Source: Bacillota bacterium (GTDB taxonomy: Bacteria; Bacillota; Clostridia; Peptostreptococcales; Anaerovoracaceae). Taken from it: 37,545 nucleotides of DNA. Numbering within the stretch: position 1 is the stretch's first letter; every line of letters starts with the position of its first letter. Below are positions 23,416 through 31,987 of this stretch, one piece after another. The notes beneath the pieces were generated by a model. The model was not told the DNA's origin, searched no databases, and was given only the letters and a program-made list of their open reading frames with translations. The position numbers and the translations under genes were made by a program. The DNA lies in NCBI GenBank assembly GCA_029219125.1, contig JAQXSU010000129.1:1-37545 (forward strand), written 5' to 3'.

Positions 23416-23467
23416 ATAATGCAGCAATAAACAGCAATATCCAATATATACAACAGGAGGTACGAAG

Positions 23468-25144
23468 ATGAAGATTCAGTTTTGCGGTGCATCCATGGGG
23501 GTAACCGGATCCTGTCACCTGCTTTCCACGGAGAATCATAAGATCCTTCTGGACTGCGGACAGTTTCAGGGCGGGAAAGAGATGGAGAAGCTCAACGAAG
23601 AGCCTTTTCCGTTTGATGCAGAGGAAATCGAATGCGTGCTGCTGAGCCACGCTCATATCGACCATTGCGGCCGTCTGCCGCTGCTGGTAAAGCGTGGATT
23701 CAAGGGCAGCATTTACTGCACAGACGCTACGGCTGATCTGCTGGAGGTCATGCTGAAGGACAGTGCGTATATACATGAAAAGGATGCGGAATGGCAGTCC
23801 AGAAAAAATGCCAGAACCGGTAAGCCGCCGGTGGAACCGCTGTATACAGCCCGCGACGCAGAGGCGGCACTGAAGCTGGTGAAGCCGGTCCTCTACGATC
23901 AGCTGATCGAGCTGAATGAAAGCATGCGTATCGTGTTCAACGATGCCGGACATATTCTGGGATCCGCCATTACAGAACTCTGGGTAGATGAAGGAGAAAC
24001 AACTTCCAAAATCGTTTTCTCCGGGGATCTGGGCGTCATGGACAGACCGATTCTGCGAAACCCTGTGAAGATCAAAAAGGCCGATTATGTCATCATGGAA
24101 ACTACATACGGCAATCGTCTGCATCCGCAGAATGCAACCAGCATCGACCAGTTGATCCAGATTACCCTGAAGACGGTGAAACGGGGAGGCAACGTGATCA
24201 TCCCGTCCTTTGCTGTGGGCAGAACCCAGGAACTGATTTATCAGTTCAACATGTTCTATGAGCAGCATAAGGAATATCAGGAAGATCTGGAAAATGTCAA
24301 TGTCTATATTGACAGCCCGATGGCAACTACGGCTACCGAGGTGTTTAAAAAGAATGCGCAGGTCTTCGATGAAGAGACCAGAAACTATATCCTCAGCGGA
24401 GACAATCCACTGGATTTCAAGAATCTGAAATTCACCAGAAATACAGCGGATTCCCAGATGCTGAATACGGACAGAACGCCGAAAATCATCATTTCCGCCA
24501 GCGGTATGTGCGAAGCGGGACGAATCCGTCATCACCTAAAGCACAATCTGTGGGATGCGAGAAACAGCGTGATTTTCGTGGGCTATCAGGCAGAAGGAAC
24601 CCTGGGACGGTCCCTGGTGGAAGGCGCGAAGGAAGTAAAGCTCTTCGGCGAGACCATCAGCGTCAATGCAGAGATCTATAATCTGGAAGGCTTCTCCGGT
24701 CATGCAGACCAGAAAGGACTGCTGGACTGGCTAGGCGGTTTCCAAGTGAAACCGAAACAGATCTTCCTCGTTCACGGCGAAGCAGACTCCAAGCATGACT
24801 TTGCAGAGAAAATCCGGGAAGTCTATGGCTACGAGCCTGTTGTTATCGAAGGAAATTCCGAATTCGAACTGGAAACAGGCGCACTCCTGAGCAAGGAAGA
24901 GATCATCCGGGATGCCATCGATGAGGATGATGTGGCGAGCCTGAAAGAGAAGATCGCCGATGTGGAAAAGAACCTGCAGAACCTGCTGGAACATACGAAG
25001 GGTGCGGTGAACAGCAGAATCTCCCCGGAGAAGCTGCAGAATATCAACAATATCATGTTGGAGCTGGAAAAGGCATCCCTCAATCTGGGATCTTCCATCA
25101 CAGCAGAAGACAGAGATACTACGCCGCTCAGCGAGCAGAAGTAA
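23468..25144 (+). CDS. MBL-fold/beta-CASP RNA-processing hydrolase
   Basis: A 558-residue protein of the CPSF73/YsiH group of metallo-beta-lactamase nucleases. The zinc site is HAHIDH (61-66) with GHILGSA, FSGDLG and the late FSGHAD; the beta-CASP insert lies around residues 210-390 (IPSFAVGRTQELIYQF ... ISASGMCEAGRIRHHL). The C-terminal RNA-specificity part has LVHGEADSK. An additional 80-residue, highly charged helical tail (residues about 475-558) looks like a coiled coil. Related archaeal and bacterial proteins are endo- or 5'-exoribonucleases, but some act on other substrates. AGGAGG lies 8 bases before the ATG. No close operon partner apart from udk 54 bases downstream. Confidence 0.92.
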   Translation: MKIQFCGASMGVTGSCHLLSTENHKILLDCGQFQGGKEMEKLNEEPFPFDAEEIECVLLSHAHIDHCGRLPLLVKRGFKGSIYCTDATADLLEVMLKDSAYIHEKDAEWQSRKNARTGKPPVEPLYTARDAEAALKLVKPVLYDQLIELNESMRIVFNDAGHILGSAITELWVDEGETTSKIVFSGDLGVMDRPILRNPVKIKKADYVIMETTYGNRLHPQNATSIDQLIQITLKTVKRGGNVIIPSFAVGRTQELIYQFNMFYEQHKEYQEDLENVNVYIDSPMATTATEVFKKNAQVFDEETRNYILSGDNPLDFKNLKFTRNTADSQMLNTDRTPKIIISASGMCEAGRIRHHLKHNLWDARNSVIFVGYQAEGTLGRSLVEGAKEVKLFGETISVNAEIYNLEGFSGHADQKGLLDWLGGFQVKPKQIFLVHGEADSKHDFAEKIREVYGYEPVVIEGNSEFELETGALLSKEEIIRDAIDEDDVASLKEKIADVEKNLQNLLEHTKGAVNSRISPEKLQNINNIMLELEKASLNLGSSITAEDRDTTPLSEQK

Positions 25145-25198
25145 CAGCCAAGAAGAGAAAAGAACAGAAAAAACAGATAAGAACAGACGGGGGAATCC

Positions 25199-25843
25199 AT
25201 GCAGAATGTCATCGTAATCGGAATTGCCGGCGGGACAGGCTCCGGCAAGAGTACCATGATCCATAAGATTAAAGAGGAATTTCATGACGATATCGCCATC
25301 CTCAGCCATGATTTTTATTATAAGTCACATAACGAGATACCTTTCGAAGAACGAAAAAAACTGAACTATGACCATCCGGACGCCTTCGATACGGATCTGA
25401 TGATCCGGCATATTCATCAGCTGAAAAACTGGCAGACGGCTGACCGGCCGGTCTATGACTTCACCATTCACAACCGGATCGATGAGACGGTGCGTGTCAA
25501 TCCTGCCAAGGTGGTGGTGGTGGAAGGAATCCTGATTTTCGAGAATAAACAGCTGAGGGATCTGTGTGATATCAAGGTTTTCATCGACACGGATGCGGAT
25601 GTGCGGATCATCCGCCGTATCCTCCGCGACGTGCGGGAAAGAGGCCGGACTCTGGACTCGGTGGTGAGCCAGTATCTGACCACTGTAAAACCCATGCATG
25701 AGCAGTTCGTGGAGCCGAGCAAAAAATACGCGGATGTCATCATTCCGGAGGGCGGCTACAACCGGGTCGCGCTGGAAATGCTCAATGAGAGGATTCATGC
25801 GCTTCTGAAAAAAAGTGAAGAAGAGGGAGGCAGACGCATTTGA
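25199..25843 (+). CDS. udk: Uridine kinase
   Basis: A 214-residue P-loop kinase phosphorylating uridine and cytidine with ATP or GTP in pyrimidine salvage. Walker A is GGTGSGKST (residues about 9-17), the substrate region is DFYYKSHNEIPFEERKKLNYDHP, the DRPVYDFTIHNR motif binds the nucleoside, and RRILRDVRERGR is the lid. Length matches bacterial Udk. The stop codon overlaps the start of the EamA transporter gene (TTGA). Confidence 0.95.
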   Translation: MQNVIVIGIAGGTGSGKSTMIHKIKEEFHDDIAILSHDFYYKSHNEIPFEERKKLNYDHPDAFDTDLMIRHIHQLKNWQTADRPVYDFTIHNRIDETVRVNPAKVVVVEGILIFENKQLRDLCDIKVFIDTDADVRIIRRILRDVRERGRTLDSVVSQYLTTVKPMHEQFVEPSKKYADVIIPEGGYNRVALEMLNERIHALLKKSEEEGGRRI

Positions 25844-26733
25844 CCTGGCTTCTGATTCTGGTTCTCTGCATGCTGTGGGGTCTCTCCTTCCTCGGGACGA
25901 AGGTGCTGCTGGATGTCCTGGCTCCCATGGAAATCCTGGCAGTCCGGTGGATGCTGGCGTTCCTTATGTTTGCCCTGCTTGTGGCCCTTCGGGTCATTAA
26001 AGTGGATTACCGGGGCAAGCCGGTGGGAAAGCTTCTGGCTGCGGCGGCTCTGCAGCCATGTCTGTATTCCATCCTGGAAACCTGGGGTGTGAAACTGACC
26101 ACCGCTTCGGAGACCTCGATTTTCATCGCTCTGGTACCGCTGGTGGTTGTGCTCATGAACCGCCTGTTTTTCAAAAGAAATGTCAACAGGAAGGTGCTGT
26201 TTGCCATCGTTCTGTCTTTCGCCGGGGTGCTGGTCTGTGTACTCTTTTCGCCGGATTTTTCGGCGGGCAGCAAGCTGCTGGGGTATCTGATCCTTATCGG
26301 AGCTGTTACGGCAGGCTCGGGCTATACGGTGTATTCGGCTCGTCTCGGCGCAAAATTTACTCCCATGGAGATCACTTTTGTGCTGACCATTGCGGGAAGC
26401 CTGTTTTTCAATGTACTGTCGCTGGCAGAGGGCAACGGTCTGCAGGCTTACACAGTGTTTTTCAGTGACTTCCGGGTCATGGGGGCGCTGCTGTATCTTG
26501 GTATCGGCTGCTCCTGTGTGGCATACATGATTTTCAACTTCGTCTTATCCCGTATGAAGACGGAGATTGTGGCCACTGTGCAGACCAATCTGATCACTGT
26601 TATCGGTGTGGTGGCGGGAATCCTTCTGGGCGGTGAACCCTGGGGATGGCATACTGTGGCGGGACTTCTGATGACCGTTACGGGCATCTGTATTTCGGCG
26701 CTGGAGGACAGCAGGCAGAAAGCATTGCCCTGA
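25840..26733 (+). CDS. EamA/DMT-family transporter
   Basis: A 297-residue inner-membrane protein with ten hydrophobic segments arranged as two five-helix EamA repeats. The first repeat begins LLILVLCMLWGLSFLGTKV with the typical WG...F, and the second begins in GYLILIGAVTAGSGYTVYSARLG. The rare TTG start at 25840 overlaps the udk stop codon (TTGA) and follows GGGAGG at about 9 bases. There is no better placed ATG until well inside the first helix. Members export metabolites or amino acids; the substrate is not predictable. About 290-300 residues is the usual family length. Confidence 0.88.
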   Translation: MTWLLILVLCMLWGLSFLGTKVLLDVLAPMEILAVRWMLAFLMFALLVALRVIKVDYRGKPVGKLLAAAALQPCLYSILETWGVKLTTASETSIFIALVPLVVVLMNRLFFKRNVNRKVLFAIVLSFAGVLVCVLFSPDFSAGSKLLGYLILIGAVTAGSGYTVYSARLGAKFTPMEITFVLTIAGSLFFNVLSLAEGNGLQAYTVFFSDFRVMGALLYLGIGCSCVAYMIFNFVLSRMKTEIVATVQTNLITVIGVVAGILLGGEPWGWHTVAGLLMTVTGICISALEDSRQKALP

Positions 26734-26835
26734 TGACAGGGAAATCTGTCCTGATGGCAGAAACAGAAATGTGAAAATGAAATAAGTGGATATACATCGC
26801 AGGACGGGCTTCTGATCTCATCAGGAGGTATCAGA

Positions 26836-27240
26836 ATGAAGGACTATCAGCTAAAGTCTCTCAAGTCCTGCAAACTGCCGGAAACCGTTTATCGTCAGGC
26901 ATTATGGGCGGTGAAGGATCTTCCGCGGATGAAGGAAAAACTCATGGAACTGGAGGAGATGGCAGACTGCCTTCCGTCGGCATATGTGGATATACCGAGG
27001 AAAAGCGGCGGTACGGTCAGTGACCAGACGGCACAGCTGGCCAGCCGGATGGCGAATCTGGCGTTTCGGATTCAGATGATTGAGGGAAGCCTTCAGGCTG
27101 TCCCGGCAGTGTACCGGGATGGGATTCTGGGAAAGCTGGCATATGGCATTCCCTACAGCGACCGCTTTCATGCCAACACATGGAAGCGGTGGCAGCAGGT
27201 CTACCTGTATCAGGTGGCCATGGAGCTGCACTTGTATTGA
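26836..27240 (+). CDS. Hypothetical protein with possible helix-turn-helix
   Basis: A 134-residue, mostly helical, soluble protein that I do not recognise. The central part (TVSDQTAQLASRMANLAFRI) is a long amphipathic helix. The C-terminal 45 residues (VPAVYRDGILGKLAYGIPYS ... TWKRWQQVYLYQVAMEL) resemble the region-4-like helix-turn-helix of phage late-gene regulators of the ArpU/RinA kind, where a Tyr-rich recognition stretch ends the chain. No phage genes lie nearby. AGGAGG is 6 bases before the ATG. It is followed closely by a very strong terminator, so it ends its transcript. Gene reality is likely; function is a guess. Confidence 0.6.
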   Translation: MKDYQLKSLKSCKLPETVYRQALWAVKDLPRMKEKLMELEEMADCLPSAYVDIPRKSGGTVSDQTAQLASRMANLAFRIQMIEGSLQAVPAVYRDGILGKLAYGIPYSDRFHANTWKRWQQVYLYQVAMELHLY

Positions 27241-27255
27241 AGGAACAGTTGGGAG

Positions 27256-27302
27256 GAGCCCCATGGGGTGCGGAAGCACCCCATGGGGCTCTTTCTTTTT
27301 TG
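27256..27302 (+). terminator. Very strong terminator before the Tad-like operon
   Basis: GAGCCCCATGGGGTG (27256-27270) pairs perfectly with CACCCCATGGGGCTC (27277-27291) around the loop CGGAAG, followed by a T-rich run. The 15-bp stem insulates the downstream operon. Each arm also contains the palindrome CCCCATGGGG. Confidence 0.93.
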
Positions 27303-27358
27303 TTGTATTCGCCGGGTTTCATGACAGAAACAGGGAAGCTGTAAATAAATGGACGTTT

Positions 27359-27415
27359 TGTCGTTTGCCGTCGAATACTGTCGGATGTGGGCAAAGTATG
27401 TCAGTTTATGTCGAA
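27359..27415 (+). promoter_or_regulatory. Cluster of Spo0A-box-like heptamers
   Basis: The gap holds TGTCGAA (27409-27415), identical to the classical 0A box, and near matches CGTCGAA (27369-27375), TGTCGGA (27379-27385), TGTCAGT (27399-27405) and TGTCGTT (27359-27365), all in the same orientation. The best site is about 40 bases before the -35. Spo0A itself is not in the window, so this is a proposed activator or repressor array. Confidence 0.4.
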
Positions 27416-27454
27416 ATATGCAATAAAATACATGTAAATTTTTTCTAAACTGTG

Positions 27455-27483
27455 CTGAAAGTAACGTTTAAATGTGATAATCT
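27455..27483 (+). promoter_or_regulatory. Promoter of the Tad-like operon
   Basis: CTGAAA (27455-27460), 17 bp, TAATCT (27478-27483) with TGA before it, giving an extended -10. The spacing is ideal but both hexamers are imperfect, which would suit an activated promoter. Confidence 0.45.
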
Positions 27484-27526
27484 GTTAGTGTTCAGAAATG
27501 GATAAGAAAACAGGAGGTAAGCGGGA

Positions 27527-28123
27527 ATGAAAAAACGAATCGCCGGGCTGATTCTGATTGTGGCATCTCTGGGATGTCTTGGATTCTGGGAATTCTGGGG
27601 AAGGGAACATCTTTCTTATGAGAAAGTTCTGGTTTTCCGCCAGGATACCGCGAGAAACACTGCAGTAGAGGAAAGTATGCTGGAGGTTGTTTTTATGGAA
27701 GAACCACCGGACGGAGCACTGCGGGCAGAAGATGCATCGAGTCTGATGAATCTGGAAACGGTGCAGTATGTTCCGGCGGGGACACCGCTGTTTTCAGAAT
27801 TCTTTCAGGATCCGAGGTTGTCGGTGGGAGGAACCAGCGGACAGTATGTGCTTTCCATTCCCAATCAGTGGCTTCTGTCTTATCCTCAGACCCTGCGGCG
27901 GGGAGATACGGTTCGTTTCTACTGCGAAGAAGAAATCGTGCTTTCTGCTGTGGTGGCTTATGCCAGGGACAGCAGCAATCAGGAGGTGGTATCTGCAGAT
28001 GATGATCGTCTGAAGGCATCTGCACCGGTCAGTCTTGTGGAAGTCATCGTCGACGAAGAAAAAGCTCTGAAGCTGGGAAAGCTGGGAGAGGAAGGAAAGA
28101 AATTTGTCCTTCTGTACAGCTGA
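27527..28123 (+). CDS. SAF/CpaB-like pilus assembly protein
   Basis: A 198-residue protein with an N-terminal hydrophobic helix (residues 5-22: IAGLILIVASLGCLGF) and an exported remainder. The outside part resembles the SAF domain of CpaB/RcpC Flp-pilus assembly proteins: an acidic and hydrophobic start (YVPAGTPLFSEFF is the typical pre-domain turn), then QYVLSIPNQWLLSYPQTLRRGDTVRFYC, seen here by its ends, and the closing SLVEVIVDEEKA. RcpC proteins anchor Tad machinery in the envelope. It is the first gene of a run of pilus-type genes. AGGAGG lies 9 bases before the ATG. Family call by domain shape and context. Confidence 0.7.
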   Translation: MKKRIAGLILIVASLGCLGFWEFWGREHLSYEKVLVFRQDTARNTAVEESMLEVVFMEEPPDGALRAEDASSLMNLETVQYVPAGTPLFSEFFQDPRLSVGGTSGQYVLSIPNQWLLSYPQTLRRGDTVRFYCEEEIVLSAVVAYARDSSNQEVVSADDDRLKASAPVSLVEVIVDEEKALKLGKLGEEGKKFVLLYS

Positions 28124-28175
28124 CACGACTGTCGGAGACAGAAGGTAAAAGACAGGAAAGAATGGAAGACGTGAA

Positions 28176-28958
28176 ATGAAGAAATGTGTGGTATTTTATG
28201 GCGGTGACAGTCAGACGGGGACTACCATGATTGCAGTCTCCGCTGCAGAACTTCTGGCAGGTGCCGGGAAACGGATCCTGCTGATCGGAGCATCCTCCCA
28301 TCCCCTGGATCCATGGCTGCCCCAATCTGCGGAAGCATCTCTGGACGATCTTAACCTGGCATTAAAAGCAGGAACACTGTCGGCAGCGGAAATACGTCAG
28401 ACAGTGATGACAGTACGGGGTGTGGATATTTTGCCGGGTATGCGGAGAGGAAGCAGAGACGGCTTTGGGCATGAGGAAATGAAATCGATCTGCGGCCTGA
28501 TATGGGAAGACTATGACTGGATCCTGGTAGACGGAGGGTGCGAACCGGCGTGCGGTCTGACGATGGCTGCGCTGCAATGCGGACAGAAGGCGGTTCTGGT
28601 GCTTACCCAGCAGGAGAAATGCCTTCTGCGGTTTGAGGCAAAAATCAGTGCTCTGGAACGGGCACTTCCGCCGGAGCAGCTGTATGTGGTGAATAAATTC
28701 AATGCTTCCGGGGCATTTTACACAGAAAAAGAAATGGCAGGAAGAATTGGCTGCAGACCGGATGCAGTGAAAACCATTGCTTATGTACCTTTTGGCTGGC
28801 AGGCGGAAATGGACCGGCTTCCTCTTCTGAACCACCGGAAATTCAGAAGAGATATGGAAAAGATCACTGATTGGATCGAGGAGGATGAAGAATTTGATGA
28901 CAGGCGGACAGGAAGAACGATACGAAGGGTTTTATCAGCTTTGCCGCATGGCAGATAA
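28176..28958 (+). CDS. TadZ/CpaE-like MinD-superfamily ATPase with degenerate P-loop
   Basis: A 260-residue protein related to the MinD/ParA group. The P-loop is GGDSQTGTT near residues 9-17, where the canonical GGVGKTT lysine is replaced, so ordinary ATP hydrolysis is doubtful. The rest follows the fold: KRILLIGAS, VDILPGM, DWILVDGGC (Walker B-like, at about residue 112) and VVNKFNAS. TadZ/CpaE proteins localise the Tad machinery to its cell position, and divergent Walker motifs have been noted in that family. The end overlaps the CpaF-like gene by about 60 bases. Ribosome binding site AAGACGTGAAATG is weak. Confidence 0.78.
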   Translation: MKKCVVFYGGDSQTGTTMIAVSAAELLAGAGKRILLIGASSHPLDPWLPQSAEASLDDLNLALKAGTLSAAEIRQTVMTVRGVDILPGMRRGSRDGFGHEEMKSICGLIWEDYDWILVDGGCEPACGLTMAALQCGQKAVLVLTQQEKCLLRFEAKISALERALPPEQLYVVNKFNASGAFYTEKEMAGRIGCRPDAVKTIAYVPFGWQAEMDRLPLLNHRKFRRDMEKITDWIEEDEEFDDRRTGRTIRRVLSALPHGR

Positions 28959-30303
28959 CCTGTTTGAAGAAGACTGGAGGGATACAGATGAGCTGGCCAA
29001 GGCCAGGAAACTGGAGAAAGAAAAACGAGCGATTATGGGATATGAGAAGGAGCGGATGTTTTTCCAGTCCCGGATTGGAGATATGATACGGGAAAGAGGC
29101 TGGCACACAGAGGTCCCGCCGTGGTATGGCAGTCTGGAAGAGGGGATTTTTCATGAAGTATACGGTCTGGCCGGGCTGGCACCCTGGGCATATGACCGAA
29201 CAGAGGAGTATCGGAAGTCATCCTCTGCGAAGCTGATCGGCGACAGGCTCTACTGCCTGATTGACGGAGTTTCTCAGCTGCAGCCTCAGCGCATTCCTGC
29301 AGAGCGTAGGGAGCAGCTAAAGCGTGCATTGCTGCTGGCCACACCCCGGGAACGGCTGGAGGAAGGCTTTCACGAGGTATATCTGCATAATGGGATACGA
29401 ATCACAATTTATTCCGGAGAACGCACGAAAAATGGGCAGGATGTCATGGTATTCCGAAAGTATATCATGGAAGAACTGTCCTTTGAGGAACTGGCAGCTC
29501 TGGGAACGATTCCTGCAGAAGCCATCCCCCTGTTTCGATCTATGATCCGTGTCGGTTTCAATATCCTCATCACCGGACCCGTCCGCTCCGGGAAAACCAC
29601 TTTCCTGCAGGTCTGGCAGAAGCAGGAGGACCCGACGCTGGAGGGACTTGCTGTTTCCACTGATCCGGAAACTCCCTGGCATGACCTGATGCCGCAGGCT
29701 CCCGTCATGCAGCTGGTGGCTGACGGAAAAGAACTGGAGGTTATTTTTAAATCTCTGCTGCGGGGTGATAATGACTACATTCTGCTGGAGGAAATGCGGG
29801 ATGCAGCCGCTTACCGTCTGGCTCTGGAAATCACATCCACCGGCACCATGCGGTGCAAGGCTACCATTCACAGCAGCGGAGCGGTGCAGATTCCGTATAA
29901 GATGGCATCTGCCATATGTGAAACATACGGCGGAAATCTCCAGAATCTGGTGGCACGGGTATTTCAGAATTTTCATCTGGTGTTTCTTTTTCGACAACTC
30001 CCCGGAGACCGGTCACAGAAACGGCTGGCAGAAATCAGTGCATATCGGTACGATGAGGAAGCGGACCAGGTGTCTGTCCATGTGCTCTGCCGTTACATAC
30101 CCGCTGAAGACAGGTGGCACTGGAAAGCCGGCCTGCCATGGCATTCCCTTTATGACGGAGGAATGGACCGGTGGGAGGAAAAGGAGTGGGAGAACATGGA
30201 GAACATCCTGAAAAAACTGGAGCAGCGCAATCCGTTGATGGAAAAGACAACCATTTATCCGCGGTATTACCGGCCGACAGAACGAAGGGAGATACCGGAA
30301 TGA
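28897..30303 (+). CDS. cpaF: CpaF/TadA family secretion ATPase
   Basis: A 468-residue hexameric-type ATPase of the type II/IV secretion family that powers pilus assembly. Walker A is GPVRSGKT (227-234), Walker B is YILLEEMRDAAA, the Asp-box lies in DPETPWHDL, and the His-box is KATIHSSGA. The N-terminal 200 residues contain the usual alpha-helical and beta lead-in (LHNGIRITIYS). Two other in-frame starts at 28885 (ATG, touching the ribosome binding site) and 28894 (TTG) exist; I prefer 28897 after GAGGAGG but the 5' limit is uncertain by a few codons. It overlaps its neighbours at both ends. Confidence 0.9.
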   Translation: MTGGQEERYEGFYQLCRMADNLFEEDWRDTDELAKARKLEKEKRAIMGYEKERMFFQSRIGDMIRERGWHTEVPPWYGSLEEGIFHEVYGLAGLAPWAYDRTEEYRKSSSAKLIGDRLYCLIDGVSQLQPQRIPAERREQLKRALLLATPRERLEEGFHEVYLHNGIRITIYSGERTKNGQDVMVFRKYIMEELSFEELAALGTIPAEAIPLFRSMIRVGFNILITGPVRSGKTTFLQVWQKQEDPTLEGLAVSTDPETPWHDLMPQAPVMQLVADGKELEVIFKSLLRGDNDYILLEEMRDAAAYRLALEITSTGTMRCKATIHSSGAVQIPYKMASAICETYGGNLQNLVARVFQNFHLVFLFRQLPGDRSQKRLAEISAYRYDEEADQVSVHVLCRYIPAEDRWHWKAGLPWHSLYDGGMDRWEEKEWENMENILKKLEQRNPLMEKTTIYPRYYRPTERREIPE

Positions 30304-31271
30304 AAAAAGGAATGACAGAGGGAATTCTGCTGATTCTGCTGACAGCAGGACTGGTGACAGCGGTTTTGCCGGAACTGGAGGATCTGTACCGGATGGTCAT
30401 GCACAGGATCACGCTGTGGGGGCGCAGTTTTCACAACGAAGATGACTGGCTGTCTATTCGAAGAGAACAGTATGGAAATCGTTTGCCGGAGCATGTGCGA
30501 AGAATGCTGCAGATGACCCTTTCCCTGGGGACCAGACGCAGCGTTCGGGCATTTTTCCTGCTGTCAGGCGGTATGGCGGTTCTGCTGCTGCTTCTTGCTG
30601 CACGCTGGGTTTCCTTCCTGCTGGCCATGACAGCAGCTATCTGCAGCGGTTCTCTTCCGTATCTGCTGCTGCGGTGTATGGTGCAGGAGCGCAGGGTGGC
30701 CAGTTCTATGGAAGGAGAGGTTCTGGTCACGGAGATTCTGAATCATTATAAGATCCATTACTGCAACATGCAGGAAGCCATCGAGACGGCGGCATTACAT
30801 ATGGAAGATGCGCCTCACAGCAGGCAGCTCCTTCTGAACCTTTCAAGAGGTCTGCAGAAGGCATCTACAGCAGCGGAAATGAAGGGACTGATGGAGGACT
30901 TCCGCTTTTCCATAGGAACGTCCTGGGCGTCGATTCTGACAGAAGATATGTACCTTGCATGTTCATCAGGGCTTCGGGTTACAGATTCGCTCAGCGACCT
31001 GGCTGCATCCATGCGTGAAGCCAGAAAACTGGAGGAATTAAACCGCAGGGAGAATAATGAAGCCCGTCTGATCCTGAAATATCTGGTTCCTGCAGGCAGT
31101 CTGCTGATGACAGTTGGAGGAGTCCGCTTCTTTGGGCTTTCCATGGAAGAATTTCTCAGGTACCAGTTCAGAACCGGACCGGGAATCACATGGTTCCTGC
31201 TGACCTTCGTGACGTATCTTGCGGCCATCTTTGTCCATCTGCTGCTTTCCAGAAGAAAGTTTGATCTTTAA
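30300..31271 (+). CDS. TadB-like inner-membrane platform protein
   Basis: A 323-residue membrane protein, overlapping the end of cpaF by ATGA. It has hydrophobic segments at residues about 7-22, 82-125 (two helices), and two at the C terminus (LVPAGSLLMTVGG and FLLTFVTYLAAIFVHLLLS). Between them is a cytoplasmic helical domain with NHYKIHYCNMQEAIETAA, the T2SSF-type region of platform proteins. In Tad systems TadB and TadC dimers form the membrane platform that the CpaF ATPase turns. Sequence similarity is modest; position after cpaF makes the call good. AAGGGAG lies upstream of the ATG. Confidence 0.75.
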   Translation: MKKGMTEGILLILLTAGLVTAVLPELEDLYRMVMHRITLWGRSFHNEDDWLSIRREQYGNRLPEHVRRMLQMTLSLGTRRSVRAFFLLSGGMAVLLLLLAARWVSFLLAMTAAICSGSLPYLLLRCMVQERRVASSMEGEVLVTEILNHYKIHYCNMQEAIETAALHMEDAPHSRQLLLNLSRGLQKASTAAEMKGLMEDFRFSIGTSWASILTEDMYLACSSGLRVTDSLSDLAASMREARKLEELNRRENNEARLILKYLVPAGSLLMTVGGVRFFGLSMEEFLRYQFRTGPGITWFLLTFVTYLAAIFVHLLLSRRKFDL

Positions 31272-31299
31272 ACGTTGACACGGGGAAAGGAGGAAAACC

Positions 31300-31971
31300 A
31301 TGAGGGAAGCTGTGTTTCCTGCATTCTGTCTGCTGCTGTACGGTACGGGAGGACTGAGCTTTTTTATGGGCAGGACAAGTGAGCCGGCTGATCGGAGCAC
31401 TCTGGCGGGATGGATCAGAATGCTGGGCAGAAGAATGAAAGAAAATCTCTCTCTCTGGCCGTCAGCTGCTGCGGCGCTGGAAAAACGACACCGGCAGACG
31501 CAGGGGAAAAAACTGGAGCCGGAAATCTACAACAGCGGTCTGCTTCTGAAAAATCTGGCCCTGACAAGAAAGGAGGCAGCGTTTTCCGCGGACTATCTCT
31601 ATGAAAAGCTGATGGAACATTCCGAAAAGCTCCGCCCTGTTTATGCGGAAATGCTGTCTTTATACCGGGCCGGAAAGGATCGGGATGCCTTTCGGCTGGT
31701 GGCAGAGCGCTGCCCCACCAGGGCGGGAAGAAATTTCAGCCTGGTTCTGGAAAAGGTGGGTACAATCCGACCCGACGAACTGGTGGATCAGATGGAGGTG
31801 TTTCAGGAGATGATACGGCAGCAGAAAATGACAGAAGATATCCGAAGGGTACAGAGAAACAGTCTGATCACCACGGTCATGGCCACTGCAGCGGTATTTC
31901 TGCTGGTCATAGACTTCGCTGTTGTGGTGGTATTCATGCATACCATGACAATACTTGAATTTGTGTTTTGA
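31300..31971 (+). CDS. TadC-like platform or accessory membrane protein
   Basis: A 223-residue protein with a hydrophobic N-terminal helix (residues 4-23) and a hydrophobic C-terminal helix (SLITTVMATAAVFLLVIDFA then VVVVFMHTM). The middle is a charged helical domain (YRAGKDRDAFRLVAERCP). It follows the TadB-like gene by 28 bases and is preceded by AAAGGAGG. Size and layout suggest a reduced TadC, the second platform protein, but the conserved T2SSF pattern is weak and an unrelated accessory role is possible. Confidence 0.6.
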   Translation: MREAVFPAFCLLLYGTGGLSFFMGRTSEPADRSTLAGWIRMLGRRMKENLSLWPSAAAALEKRHRQTQGKKLEPEIYNSGLLLKNLALTRKEAAFSADYLYEKLMEHSEKLRPVYAEMLSLYRAGKDRDAFRLVAERCPTRAGRNFSLVLEKVGTIRPDELVDQMEVFQEMIRQQKMTEDIRRVQRNSLITTVMATAAVFLLVIDFAVVVVFMHTMTILEFVF

Positions 31972-31987
31972 GAGGAGCGATGAGAAA

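Noticed and set aside
23249..24535. A 428-codon open frame on the - strand over the glpP end and MBL gene
   Set aside because: Shadow of two clear conserved genes; no domain recognised.
27256..27291. A repeat or transposon end based on the long palindrome
   Set aside because: It is a single perfect stem with a short loop and T-run directly after a gene, the form of an intrinsic terminator; no transposase or target duplication is seen.
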